In this document: one piece after another, positions 8,401-16,300 of the stretch | How the letters are laid out: the number at the start of each line of letters is the position of its first letter | Position numbering within the stretch: position 1 is the first letter of the stretch | Origin: JBLNDG01 sp050261415 | Lineage (GTDB): Bacteria > Bacillota > Clostridia > Lutisporales > Lutisporaceae | NCBI GenBank assembly: GCA_050261415.1 | Contig: JBLNDG010000165.1 | Span: 1-23,189, forward strand | Reading direction: 5' to 3' | DNA: 23,189 bases | Made by a program: the position numbers and the translations under genes | The notes under the pieces: generated by a model | What the model saw: the letters and a program-made list of their open reading frames with translations, nothing else | What the model was told of the DNA's origin: nothing | Database searches by the model: none

Positions 8401-8531
8401 CCGTTGAAGTTCACAAGGACTATATTATGCAGGAAACTCTCGCAGTAAGTATCGAAAGAGTATCCGACAAGAGCTTCGAGGTACAGGATTTGAACGGTCA
8501 TGATACAGGAATTAAAGTAGAAAGAGTATAA
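5430..8531 (+). CDS. ileS: Isoleucyl-tRNA synthetase, long IleS2-type, with swapped signature motif
   Basis: The 1033-residue enzyme charges tRNA-Ile with isoleucine in the cytoplasm. The CP1 editing domain shows the threonine-rich WTTTPWTLPSN and the GTGIVHTAPAFGEDD segment; KMSKS is at residues 590-594, four CxxC-type pairs are present, and the C-terminal half contains the anticodon-binding and DUF5915-like regions. Length and motifs (GLPVEIEVEKEL) place it with IleS2 (about 1030-1050 residues), not IleS1 (about 920-940). The class I signature is unusual: residues 56-59 read GIHH where HxGH is expected, so the first histidine and the glycine are exchanged. IleS2 enzymes are generally less sensitive to mupirocin. 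The start at ATG 5430 fits AAAGG (5416-5420) better than the upstream GTG 5421. It is controlled by the T-box leader. Confidence 0.97.
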   Translation: MEKFKFLSDKAVAENEKGISEYWKEINLLQKSIESREGKEPFIFYEGPPTANGRPGIHHVLARTLKDTVCRYRTMKGYQVKRKAGWDTHGLPVEIEVEKELKISGKQDIEKYGIKEFNQKCRDSVFKYVGQWQEMTEKMAYLIDLEHPYVTYHNDYIETVWWILDKFNKEGYIYEGYKITPYCPRCGTGLASHEVAQGYKEIKTTTVIVKFKKKNTENEYFLAWTTTPWTLPSNVALTVNPKETYLKVKQNDEIYYLEKTLAKKVLGEEFEVLQELKGSELEYMEYEQLMPFAKPDKKAFFITLADYVTTEDGTGIVHTAPAFGEDDYNTGRKYNLPVLQPVNEAGKFTTTPWEGQFVIDADPEVIKWLAVEGKLFKKEKIDHNYPHCWRCKTPLLYYAKPSWYIEMTKLRDNLVANNNTVNWYPDYVGEKRFGNWLENVNDWALSRNRYWGTPLNIWRCECGHFDSIGSRKELVERAIEKIDENIDLHRPYVDDVHIKCEKCGGTMTRVKEVIDCWFDSGSMPFAQHHYPFENKENFDELFPADYICEGIDQTRGWFYSLIAISTFVMGKSPYKNVLVGGHLVDKDGRKMSKSLGNTVDPFEMFEKYGADALRWYMLYVSPVWSTTKFDEDGLKDVLSKFFGTLKNVYTFFTLYANTDNIDPKDFFVEYKERPELDRWVLSKYNSLVREVESELNIYDLTKAVRKIQYFVSEDLSNWYIRRSRRRFWDTELTEDKKAVYNTTYEVLTGVSKLIAPFAPYLSEEIYRNLTGEVSVHIANYPTVSEGLIDEKLEKRMDLVRDLVGLGRASREQVRIKVRQPIQKVFIDAKYEKLISYLIPLIQEELNVKEVIFEKDLNRYMNFSLKPNYKFAGSILGAKIKTFARVLQELDASVYAPKLEAGETVKVDLEGETLEFNKDYVLISISAKEGFTVEMENNLFVILDTKLSKELIDEGYARELISKVQQMRKNNNYEMMDRIKIYYDGDDEIANAVEVHKDYIMQETLAVSIERVSDKSFEVQDLNGHDTGIKVERV

Positions 8532-8542
8532 GAAACAAATAA

Positions 8543-8573
8543 ACCCGGCGAAAAAACCGCCGGGTATTCTTTT
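8543..8573. terminator. Bidirectional terminator between ileS and the EamA gene
   Basis: ACCCGGCG (8543-8550) pairs perfectly with CGCCGGGT (8558-8565) around a seven-base A-rich loop, followed by ATTCTTTT on the plus strand. Read on the minus strand the same stem is followed by TTATTTGTTTC. It therefore can end both ileS and the converging transporter transcript. Confidence 0.92.
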
Positions 8574-8586
8574 AGATAGCGTATAA

Positions 8587-8611
8587 CACTGAGGACACTG
8601 AAATCCACTGA
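8587..8611. repeat. Three spaced CACTGA repeats
   Basis: CACTGA occurs at 8587-8592, 8596-8601 and 8606-8611, a step of 9 then 10 bases, in the short gap between the ileS terminator and the transporter gene. No function is apparent; it may be a decayed tandem repeat. Confidence 0.4.
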
Positions 8612-8683
8612 ACACACGATGGAAAAGTATACTAATGCATACAAAACATGCCATGTAATTCCGTGGTATCCGTAGCTTTGAGT

Positions 8684-9565
8684 TTACATTGCTTCATTGT
8701 TTTCTTTATTGTACTTTGTTCTAAGTTCAGCTATTACGGTGCGTCCGGTAATGGAGACCAACACAATGAAGCCTCCCACAAGGGCCCAAGGACCCGGCAT
8801 TTCACCCATAAATATGAACACCCATACAGGGTTCAGAATAGGCTCAAGCACAGGTATGAGTATTGCTTCAAGGGCCGTAACATTTTTAATAGCGACAGTG
8901 TATAGGATGTAAGCAAGGCCCAGTTGGAATATACCCAGAATCAGCAGCCCGCCCCAGCCTTTAAGGTCCGGCATAGAACTAAACATAAAAGGCAATCCTA
9001 TAAGTGCGGTGAGCACATTCCCCCAAAATACCGACTCAAGGGGAGATTCATCTTTTTGTTTGCGGAGTAAAAGTACAAGGCAGGCAAAGCTGAAACCGCT
9101 GAGGATTGCACAGATGTTTCCTATTAGTCCGCCGGTTGACATCTTATCAATAAAGAACAGAACCATACCACCCAACACCAGGAAAATTGAGGCCCAATCC
9201 AGAAGGCTCGTTTTTTCCTTAAGAAACCATGCTCCAAAGAGCGCAACATAAACAGGAGCCGTATACTGGAGCAATATTGCGGTAGCTGCAGTAGTAAGCT
9301 TGTTGGCAATGACAAAAAGTATTACAGTGCCTGCATAAGCGACAGCACCTGCAAATTTAAACTTATCCCATTTAAGGTTTGGCTTTTTAATTACAGCAAG
9401 TATCACTAAAGAGGCGATAACGCTTCTCACCCCTGCGATAGCTACGGCATTCCATTGTATCAGCTTGATGAAGAGCCCTCCGAGGCTCCAGAGAACTGCA
9501 ACTAATGCAAGCAGCGCTATGGATTTGAAGCGGTCTTTTTTTACTTGGCTGACTGTAGAATTCAT
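8684..9565 (-). CDS. EamA/DMT-superfamily membrane transporter
   Basis: This 293-residue, very hydrophobic protein shows two successive EamA-type halves (about residues 12-140 and 150-285) and about ten predicted membrane helices, the usual plan for drug/metabolite transporters of this family. Typical EamA signatures are present, including the segment LLQYTAPVYVALFGAWFLKE and ALEAILIPVLEPILNPVWVF near the start of the last helices. The substrate cannot be read from sequence; family members export amino acids, nucleotides or other small metabolites. The gene stands alone on the minus strand, facing ileS, with its own promoter at 9617-9645. The start at 9565 is preceded by AGAAGGG about 12 bases away, a slightly long spacing. 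Confidence 0.92.
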   Translation of the reverse strand: MNSTVSQVKKDRFKSIALLALVAVLWSLGGLFIKLIQWNAVAIAGVRSVIASLVILAVIKKPNLKWDKFKFAGAVAYAGTVILFVIANKLTTAATAILLQYTAPVYVALFGAWFLKEKTSLLDWASIFLVLGGMVLFFIDKMSTGGLIGNICAILSGFSFACLVLLLRKQKDESPLESVFWGNVLTALIGLPFMFSSMPDLKGWGGLLILGIFQLGLAYILYTVAIKNVTALEAILIPVLEPILNPVWVFIFMGEMPGPWALVGGFIVLVSITGRTVIAELRTKYNKENNEAM

Positions 9566-9616
9566 AATATTTACATTCCCTTCTGAAAGCGAAAAATAAC
9601 CGGGTCTTATGAATCA

Positions 9617-9645
9617 ATTCTATCATGTGTCTTATTCCAATTCAA
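9617..9645 (-). promoter_or_regulatory. Promoter of the EamA transporter gene
   Basis: On the minus strand, TTGAAT (complement of 9640-9645) and TAGAAT (complement of 9617-9622) are 17 bases apart, a good sigma-A arrangement, about 50 bases before the start codon. Found by eye only. Confidence 0.6.
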
Positions 9646-9774
9646 TCGGATGCCATTATTAAAATATTATGCAGATGACCTTAATAGACTGCATGAATAG
9701 CAGTACTATTGGCAATAGATATAATCAATTACTTATTCTGGCAGTTAGATGATAGAATATTAATATAAAAGTGT

Positions 9775-9820
9775 AAAGCACTGTGAATCGGTTTTGTATC
9801 CATTGCAGTGCTTTTATAAT
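9775..9820 (+). terminator. Leader hairpin ahead of the double-cubane-type gene
   Basis: AAAGCACTG (9775-9783) pairs perfectly with CAGTGCTTT (9806-9814), followed by TATAAT. It lies in the gap between the divergent transporter and dehydratase-like genes, 24 bases before the latter's start. It may be an attenuator or a leader stem that shields the ribosome binding site region. The rest of the gap (9646-9774) is AT-rich; a weak TAGAAT (9753-9758) without a convincing -35 box is the only promoter hint for the plus strand. Confidence 0.45.
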
Positions 9821-9837
9821 GTCAAGGGGGTAGAAAA

Positions 9838-11106
9838 ATGGCGGATTATAGAGAACTGTGGACAAGACTTGGAATGGATCTTGAGAAGCATGATGTGCTT
9901 TGCTCTGTACTTCCCGAGCTCTACGGAGGGGTATATCTCAGCCAGGAGAACAGGCCGGAAGGGATGAACTACTATAACTTTGTGGTTTCGGAGGTACACG
10001 GACTAAGAATAAAGGAATTGGATGACCATAAAAAGGCCGGAGGAAAGGTCGTAGGAACCTTTTGCGTTTTCGTGCCTGATGAGCTGATTCTGGCTTCGAG
10101 AGCTGTGAGTGTAGGGCTCTGCGGCGGATCACAATTTTGGATAGAAGATGGGGAGAAGGTGATGCCCAGAAATATCTGCCCGCTTATTAAGGCTATTGTG
10201 GGTGCAAAAATAAGCGGTACCTGCCCGTATTTCCAGTCCTGCGACATGCTTACAGGGGAGACTACCTGCGATGGGAAGAAAAAGGCATGGGAAATATTGA
10301 ATGAGTATGTACCGGTACACGTAATGGATCTTCCACAGATGAAGAGGGAAAAAGATTATAAAAAATGGGCAGAGGAGATATATGAATACAAAGCAAAGCT
10401 TGAAGAGCTTACCGGGAACAAAATAACCGGGGAGAAGCTTTCGGCTGCGATAAAGCTGTGCAACAGGAAAAGAGCGGCACTGCAAAGATTGTACGCTGCG
10501 AGAAAAGCACTTAATGTTCCGATTAGCGGCAAGGATGCCCTGCTTATTTCACAGATAGCTTTTTATGATGATCCGGAGAGGTTCATTGAAATGACAAATA
10601 AGCTCTGTGACGAGCTGGAGGACAGGATAAAGAAGGGTATCGGGGTTGCTTCGGAAAAGAGCCCGAGGATTTTGATAACAGGAACACCAATGGCAGTTCC
10701 GAACTGGAAGATGCATCATTTGATCGAAGAAAGCGGCGCTGTTGTCGTATGCGAGGAGACCTGTACAGGCACCAGATACTTTGAAAATGAGGTCGATGAA
10801 ACTCAGTCAACACTGGACGGAATGATAAAAGCTCTGTCAGACAGGTATATGAAAATCAACTGTGCCTGCTTTACTCCTAACAAGGGGAGAGAAGAGGACA
10901 TAATAAGGCTGGCCAGGGAATATCAGGCTGATGGAGTCATCTACTACAACCTGCAGTTCTGCCATACGTACAATATAGAATACAGACAGGTGGAAAAAGC
11001 CCTCAAGGAAGCCGGGATACCCCTCCTGTTCATCGAAACGGATTACAGCAATGACGATACCGGACAGCTGCAGACACGAATAGAAGCGTTCCTGGAGATG
11101 CTGTAA
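9838..11106 (+). CDS. 2-hydroxyacyl-CoA dehydratase family protein, probable double-cubane cluster protein (YjiM-like)
   Basis: The 422-residue protein belongs to the HgdB/BcrC/YjiM family. It has many cysteines in conserved settings: C22, C76 (GTFCVFVP), C95 (LCGGS), C114 (NICPLIK), C129 and C135 (GTCPYFQSCD), C144 (TTCDGKKK), then EETCTGTRY and LQFCHTYN in the second half. Such single-polypeptide members, encoded with one activase, match the double-cubane cluster proteins described from Carboxydothermus, which hold an [8Fe-9S] cluster and perform ATP-driven low-potential reductions. No second dehydratase subunit is encoded nearby, which argues against a classical two-subunit 2-hydroxyacyl-CoA dehydratase. 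Start ATG 9838 follows AAGGGGG (9824-9830) by seven bases. The physiological substrate is unknown. Confidence 0.85.
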   Translation: MADYRELWTRLGMDLEKHDVLCSVLPELYGGVYLSQENRPEGMNYYNFVVSEVHGLRIKELDDHKKAGGKVVGTFCVFVPDELILASRAVSVGLCGGSQFWIEDGEKVMPRNICPLIKAIVGAKISGTCPYFQSCDMLTGETTCDGKKKAWEILNEYVPVHVMDLPQMKREKDYKKWAEEIYEYKAKLEELTGNKITGEKLSAAIKLCNRKRAALQRLYAARKALNVPISGKDALLISQIAFYDDPERFIEMTNKLCDELEDRIKKGIGVASEKSPRILITGTPMAVPNWKMHHLIEESGAVVVCEETCTGTRYFENEVDETQSTLDGMIKALSDRYMKINCACFTPNKGREEDIIRLAREYQADGVIYYNLQFCHTYNIEYRQVEKALKEAGIPLLFIETDYSNDDTGQLQTRIEAFLEML

Positions 11107-11108
11107 CC

Positions 11109-11363
11109 ATGGAGAAAATGGATTATTACGTGCTGTTTCCCAATGTGAACGAGGGTTTGAAGCTTGAAAAGCTGCTCAAGGAAAACAGCATGAAATATAC
11201 TATCGTGCCGACTCCGAGGGAGTTGAGCAAGTGCTGCGGCATATGCATCAAGTATGCTGTTGAAGATGAGCGGGCTATAAAAGAGCTCATCGAAAGGCAC
11301 GAAATCAAAATTGAAGGCATCAAAGGTCTTCCGGTACGGAAATATACGGTAAAGTTTATATAG
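11109..11363 (+). CDS. DUF3343 family small protein (putative Se/S carrier-like)
   Basis: This 84-residue protein opens with YYVLFPNVNEGLKLEKLLK and has the adjacent-cysteine motif CCGICIKY (about residues 38-45) typical of DUF3343, a family annotated as putative selenium/sulfur carrier-like. It starts two bases after the dehydratase-like gene's stop and ends one base before the extended reading frame of the activase, so it is surely part of the same operon. A role in sulfur or cluster delivery to the neighbouring iron-sulfur enzyme is plausible but inferred. ATG 11109 is used because GGAG (11095-11098) fits it; an ATG at 11118 is the alternative. Confidence 0.85.
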   Translation: MEKMDYYVLFPNVNEGLKLEKLLKENSMKYTIVPTPRELSKCCGICIKYAVEDERAIKELIERHEIKIEGIKGLPVRKYTVKFI

Positions 11364-11376
11364 GTTGAGGAATAAG

Positions 11377-12138
11377 ATGATTAGTGTAGGAATTGATATA
11401 GGCTCTGTGTGCACAAAAGCTGCCGCCTATGACGGAAAGGTTATAGGCAGGGTGATGATGCCTACAGGCTGGAACCCAAGAGAAACAAGCAGCAGGATAT
11501 ATAGAATGCTCCTTGACGAAAACGGGATTTGTGAAAAGGATGTAAGCTCGGTTATAGCTACGGGCTATGGAAGAGTATCGGTACCCTTTGCTGCAAGAAA
11601 GGTTACTGAAATAACCTGCCATGCAAGGGGAGCGGTCTTCCTGGACGTCGGAACCCGTACGGTGATTGATGTAGGAGGGCAGGACAGCAAGGTCATATCT
11701 ATTGATGAAAAAGGAAATGTATTGGAGTTCATGATGAATGACAAGTGTGCTGCAGGGACCGGAAGATTTCTTCAGGTCATGGCAAATGTACTTGAAACAG
11801 AGGTAGATAAGCTGGAAAGCCTTGCTGCAAACTCCCAACCCAGGGATATAAACAGCATGTGTGCTGTTTTTGCAGAGAGTGAGGTAATAAGCCTGCTTTC
11901 CCAGGGAAACTCCAAGGAGGCTGTAGCTTCAGGGATACTGCATTCTATCTCGAATAAAATAATACATCTTACAAGTCGGGTAAACATTGAAGATGAAGTG
12001 CTTTTTACCGGAGGAGTGGCCGGAAACGGCCTTGTAAGAGAGATAATCTCAAAGAAACTGAAGCATGGGATTAAAACCCATAAGGATTCACAGTTTGCAG
12101 GCGCAATCGGAGCCGCAATAATAGGATACAGTGGATAA
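11377..12138 (+). CDS. Acyl-CoA dehydratase activase / double-cubane protein reductase (BcrAD/HgdC/YjiL family ATPase)
   Basis: The 253-residue protein has the ASKHA ATPase fold: GIDIGSVCTKAA at the N-terminus (phosphate 1), DVGGQDSKV in the middle and TGGVAGNGLV near the end. The two cysteines C124 (NDKCAAGTGRF) and C162 (MCAVFAESE) are those that hold the bridging [4Fe-4S] cluster in homodimeric activases. It should couple ATP hydrolysis to injection of low-potential electrons, taken from ferredoxin or flavodoxin, into the partner encoded two genes upstream. ATG 11377 is chosen because TGAGGA (11366-11371) lies five bases upstream; the in-frame TTG 11365 is less likely. The length matches stand-alone activases. 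Confidence 0.93.
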   Translation: MISVGIDIGSVCTKAAAYDGKVIGRVMMPTGWNPRETSSRIYRMLLDENGICEKDVSSVIATGYGRVSVPFAARKVTEITCHARGAVFLDVGTRTVIDVGGQDSKVISIDEKGNVLEFMMNDKCAAGTGRFLQVMANVLETEVDKLESLAANSQPRDINSMCAVFAESEVISLLSQGNSKEAVASGILHSISNKIIHLTSRVNIEDEVLFTGGVAGNGLVREIISKKLKHGIKTHKDSQFAGAIGAAIIGYSG

Positions 12139-12142
12139 TAAA

Positions 12143-12175
12143 AATAACAGCCTTATATTGGCTGCTATTTTTATT
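12143..12175 (+). terminator. Terminator of the dehydratase-activase operon
   Basis: CAGCC (12148-12152) pairs with GGCTG (12160-12164), extended by flanking A and T bases, and is followed by TATTTTTATT. It lies five bases after the activase stop codon. Confidence 0.8.
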
Positions 12176-12182
12176 AGTGGAC

Positions 12183-12200
12183 ATTCTACCAAAGTAGAAT
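12183..12200. repeat. Small perfect hairpin
   Basis: ATTCTAC (12183-12189) and GTAGAAT (12194-12200) form a seven-base stem with a four-base loop CAAA, between two terminator-like hairpins. Function not apparent. Confidence 0.5.
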
Positions 12201-12205
12201 CAGTC

Positions 12206-12240
12206 AAAAGCGAGGAGGTTCGATGCCTCCGAGCTTTTAT
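12206..12240. terminator. Bidirectional terminator ahead of the GNAT gene's end
   Basis: AAAAGC (12206-12211) pairs with GCTTTT (12233-12238) and GGAGG (12214-12218) with CCTCC (12226-12230), with a tandem G-A mismatch between the two helices and a seven-base loop. A and T runs on both flanks make it usable in either direction. It touches the stop codon of the minus-strand acetyltransferase gene. Confidence 0.8.
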
Positions 12241-13124
12241 TACCTCTCATACCATATGGAATGTTCTCTTTCTATTACAAAACCATTATCGAGATACAAT
12301 TTTACCGCATTCTTGTTTACATCAAATACAGTAAGCTTTATCTCCTCTGCCCTTGCTTCCTTCAAGACCTGGACTGATTTCAGGAGCAGCTTTTTACCTA
12401 TACCCTTTCCCCAGCGCTGAGGATACACTGCTATCCCCTCTATCCAGCCCACATTTTTCTCCATCTTAAGAATATAAATTCCTGCAGCTTTGCCCTCCTC
12501 GAAGTATACCCCTGCAAGCTCGGGATTGCCCGAATACTCACCAAGGAATTCTTCCAGTTCTTCATCTTCTATAGCCGCTCCGTTTGGAGAGAGCAGGAAT
12601 GCTCTGTTGTGGACATCCTGCAACTGTTTCAGGTTGGAGCTGCTTATATTTTCAAAGTGCTCCTGCATATCACTGGGTAATGTACCAAAATTACCGCAGT
12701 ATTTCATTTCCAGATTCCTATACACCTCTTTGAAATCATTCTTTATTATTGCCGGCGTAAGAAAGGCCATGTCAGGCGTTATGCCAAGCTTATAACTGGC
12801 ATTCCGGATACCCGAACAATAGTCGAAAGCTTTAACGAGAAGCAAGTTCAGCGCATCACTATGAGGTTTGCTGATGTTCAGGCCGACAAGAAAAATTTCG
12901 CCTCTTATCCCGGCATTCTTTGAAATGACTCCAAGGGCTCCGATAAGCTCATCGCCCTCCCAGAGAGAAAAGTGGCTTTTCCCATTATCAAGCACAATCC
13001 CCCCATAAAAGCCCAGCATATCGTCAAAGCTTTGAAAGCTGTAATGATTGTTGCTGTTGCTTACTAATCGGTAAATCTTTCCTTTTTGCTCCTCGGACAG
13101 ATTATTAAAAGAGCATATTTCCAT
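12240..13124 (-). CDS. GNAT family N-acetyltransferase, possibly two-domain
   Basis: The 294-residue protein is about twice the length of a single GNAT domain. The C-terminal half (about residues 150-294) is a clear acetyltransferase, with the acetyl-CoA-binding motif A IEGIAVYPQRWGKGIGKKLL and the terminal NKNAVKLYLDNGFVIERE signature. The N-terminal half (about 1-145) has GNAT-like spacing (LWEGDELIGALGVI) but lacks a recognisable Q/R-x-x-G-x-G/A loop, so it may be a degenerate copy. The acetyl acceptor cannot be predicted. Translation starts at 13124 after GAGGTG, and the promoter is at 13179-13207. The gene stands alone on the minus strand. Confidence 0.87.
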   Translation of the reverse strand: MEICSFNNLSEEQKGKIYRLVSNSNNHYSFQSFDDMLGFYGGIVLDNGKSHFSLWEGDELIGALGVISKNAGIRGEIFLVGLNISKPHSDALNLLLVKAFDYCSGIRNASYKLGITPDMAFLTPAIIKNDFKEVYRNLEMKYCGNFGTLPSDMQEHFENISSSNLKQLQDVHNRAFLLSPNGAAIEDEELEEFLGEYSGNPELAGVYFEEGKAAGIYILKMEKNVGWIEGIAVYPQRWGKGIGKKLLLKSVQVLKEARAEEIKLTVFDVNKNAVKLYLDNGFVIEREHSIWYER

Positions 13125-13178
13125 ATTAACACCTCGAATTCTAAACGCAACATATTTGAGTTTGATTAATACATAAAC

Positions 13179-13207
13179 ATTATAATGTATTGTCTACAAA
13201 AATACAA
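13179..13207 (-). promoter_or_regulatory. Promoter of the GNAT gene with internal dyad
   Basis: On the minus strand, TTGTAT (complement of 13202-13207) and TATAAT (complement of 13179-13184) are 17 bases apart. The spacer and -35 contain the dyad ATGTATTG (13185-13192)/CAATACAT (13205-13212), and the -10 lies in the palindrome ACATTATAATGT (13177-13188). The dyad could be an operator; no regulator is visible. Confidence 0.7.
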
Positions 13208-13251
13208 TACATGCAAAGAAAATAAAAAACTGCAAAAATCTGTACTTAAAT

Positions 13252-13332
13252 ACTCGTAACTCGTAACACGAAACGCGCAACGGGACCCTATAGGAATACT
13301 AAATTTGCCCATTGCCCATTGCCTATCGCCTG
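13252..13332. repeat. Two blocks of 7-bp tandem repeats upstream of addB
   Basis: Block one is ACTCGTA, ACTCGTA, ACACGAA, ACGCGCA, ACGGGAC (13252-13286). Block two is TTGCCCA, TTGCCCA, TTGCCTA, TCGCCTG (13305-13332). Both step by exactly seven bases. The first shares the ACGAR/CTCGT core with the heptamers at 274-369. The second block ends 15 bases before the -10 box of addB and therefore covers its -35 region. Confidence 0.75.
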
Positions 13333-13346
13333 CGGAACGCGTATGG

Positions 13347-13352
13347 TATAAT
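13347..13352 (+). promoter_or_regulatory. -10 box of the addBA operon
   Basis: A perfect TATAAT lies 34 bases before the addB start. No good -35 box is found 17 bases upstream (TATCGC at 13324-13329); that position is inside the heptamer repeat block, so the promoter may be weak or factor-dependent. Confidence 0.5.
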
Positions 13353-13385
13353 ATAGATATATTGCCAGAGCAGGGGTGGTTTGAA

Positions 13386-16300
13386 ATGGGTTTGAGGCTT
13401 ATATACGGGCGTGCGGGCAGCGGAAAGAGCAGTTTTTACCTGAATGAGATAAAAGCAGGCTTGAAAGCAGGAGATAAATCCAGACATATAATTATTGTTC
13501 CTGAGCAGTTTTCCTTTCAGGCTGAGAAAAGGCTTATAAAAAGCCTGGGATCCAGCGGTATCAATGGCGTTGAGGTTCTGAGCTTCGGCAGGCTGGCTTT
13601 CAGGGTATTCGGCGAAGTCGGAGGCCTGGTCAGAAGGCATATAAATCCCGCAGGAAAAAGTATGCTTGTATATTCGATAATGAGCAGCCTTAAAGAACAG
13701 CTGCGTGTTTTTTCAAAGGCAGCCGGACAGAAGGGCTTTGTCACTACACTATGCAGCACAATAAGTGAACTGAAAAGATACAATGTAACTCCTGAAGCAT
13801 TAAAGCGGCTGAATATCGAAAATGAAGGCGGTCCTTTGCAGGACAAGCTCCATGATATAGGGCTGATATACGGGGAGTTTGAAAAAAGACTCCATGACAG
13901 GTATACAGATTCAGATGATGATTTAACGTTCCTTGCGGAAAGGCTTGATTCGTGCAGCTTCTTTGACGGCACTCACATTTGGGTGGATGAGTTTTCAGGC
14001 TTTACTCCACAGGAATATACTGTTTTGGGCAAGCTTATGCAAAAGGCCGCAAGCTTGAATGTGACTCTATGTACTGATTGTCTGGCCGATGAATGCATCC
14101 TTGAAGAGGCTGATGCGTTTTTGCCTGCAAAGAATGCCTGTGCAAAGCTTAAGAAGCTTGCCGGGGAGAATAATGTGAAGGTTCTGCCCCCTGTTGCATT
14201 GGATAGTACCAAACCGAAAAAATACAACAAAGAGCTTGCATTTCTGGAAGCAAATTTATATACATATATTCACGGGATCTATAAGGATAGTACGGAAAAC
14301 ATTGTGCTGCATGAAGCACCGAATATTTTTGCAGAGGTTGAAAGTGCGGCACGGGATATACTGAGACAGTGCAGGGATGAAGGATTAAGATACAGGGATA
14401 TTGCTGTTATTACAGGAGACCTTGCCCTTTATGAGAAGATTATCAGGGTTGTATTTAAGGAATATGGGATTCCCTGTTTTATCGACAGAAAAAAGGATAT
14501 AAACGGTCATCCCATTGTTCTCCTGGTTATTTCTGCTCTTCAGATATTCATCAGTAATTGGTCTTATGAATCAGTCTTCAGGTATCTTAAAACCGGACTT
14601 ACCGGAATGGGCAAGGATGACTCCGACCTTTTGGAGAACTATGTCCTCGCAAACGGAATAAGAGGAAACGGCTGGCTTAAGGATGAGGACTGGAATTACA
14701 GGCTGGAATATAGTCTGGATAATGGCGAGGTAAGCCAATACGAAAAGGAATACATAAGCAGAGTTAATGAAATACGCAGGAGAGTATCAGAGCCTCTTCT
14801 AAAGCTATATCAAAGGATAAGGAAAAAGGTGTCCGGGAAGGAAATGTGCAGCGCACTGTTCGACTTCCTGTGCGAGCTTGGAGTACCTGACAGGTTGGAA
14901 GCCCTTGTCGGGCATTTCAGGGAAGAAGGGGAACTGGAACATGCGGATGAATACGGCCAGGTTTGGAATATGCTGCTGGAGCTTCTGGATCAGGTAATTG
15001 AAACGGTAGGGGATGAGCTCATTAAGCCGGAAACCTTCCTGGAGATTCTGTCAGTGGGCTTCGGCGAATGCAAAATCGGCCTGATTCCGCCTGCATTGGA
15101 ACAGGTGCAGGTAGGCAGTGTTGAACGTTCAAAAAGCCATGACATCAAGGCCATATATATATTGGGCGCAAACGACGGTATATTCCCCGCACCCTTTAAA
15201 CAGGAAGGAATATTATCGGACAGGGATAGGGAAATTATAAGGTCGGAAGGTTTGGAACTGGCACCGGATACAAGAGGCAGGACCTTTGAACAGCAATATC
15301 TTGTATATACTGCTCTTACAGCACCTTCAGAGTATCTGAGATTGAGCTTCTGTGCGTCAGACAATGAGGGAAGGGCGCTAAGGCCTTCAATGGTGGTGTA
15401 CAGGCTCAAAAGAATATTTCACAATATCAAGTTTGTAAGCGGCATGACAAATATGGGCACACCGGAAGAATCGGCAGAACTTGTTTCAGCGCCCGCACCG
15501 ACTTTTAACGAGCTTGTATCCGTTATAAGGCACAGGTTTGAGGGCAAAGCTGCAGATCCTGTGTGGAGGGATGTACTGGGGTGGTATTCAAGAGATGGGG
15601 AATGGAAAGAAAAATACCTGAGGGTAATAAAGGGCTTTAGCTATACTAATCAGGTAGGGATGATAGAACGGGAGAAAGTAAGGAAATTGTATGGGGGTAC
15701 TATTCATGCAAGCATATCCAGACTTGAAAAGTATGTTGCCTGCCCGTTTTCCTACTATGTACAATATGGGCTTAAAGCGAAGGAGCGGCGCGTATTAAAG
15801 CTCAATGCACCGGATACAGGAACTTTTATTCACAAGGTTATTGATATGTTTTCCAAGTCGGTCAGCGAAGGGAACATCAGCTGGAGGCAGCTTGACCGGG
15901 AGTGGTGCTCCGAAAAGGTATCCTCCATTGTGGATGAATTGGTGGCAGGAATGTCGGGCAATGTTTTTTCAAGCTCCGACCGGTATAAATACCTGGCAGG
16001 CAGGCTCAAAAGGGTGCTTACAAGAGCTGTTTGGCTTATAGTTGAACATATTAAAAAAAGCTCTTTTGAACCTTTAGGGTATGAAATAGGCTTTGGAATG
16101 GGAGAAAAGCTTCCACCCATAACCGTTGAAATGCCTTCAGGAGAGATGATGATTCTTAGCGGCCGTATTGACAGGCTGGATTGCTTTGACACAGACGATG
16201 GTACATATTTCAGGATAATAGATTATAAATCCGGGAGCAAGCAGTTCAAGCTGTCTGATGTCTATTACGGGCTTCAGATACAGCTAATAACCTATCTTGA

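Noticed and set aside
13305..13385. Longer N-terminus for AddB
   Set aside because: These codons consist of heptamer repeats and the TATAAT box; the Walker A motif is at the usual distance from ATG 13386, which has a good ribosome binding site.
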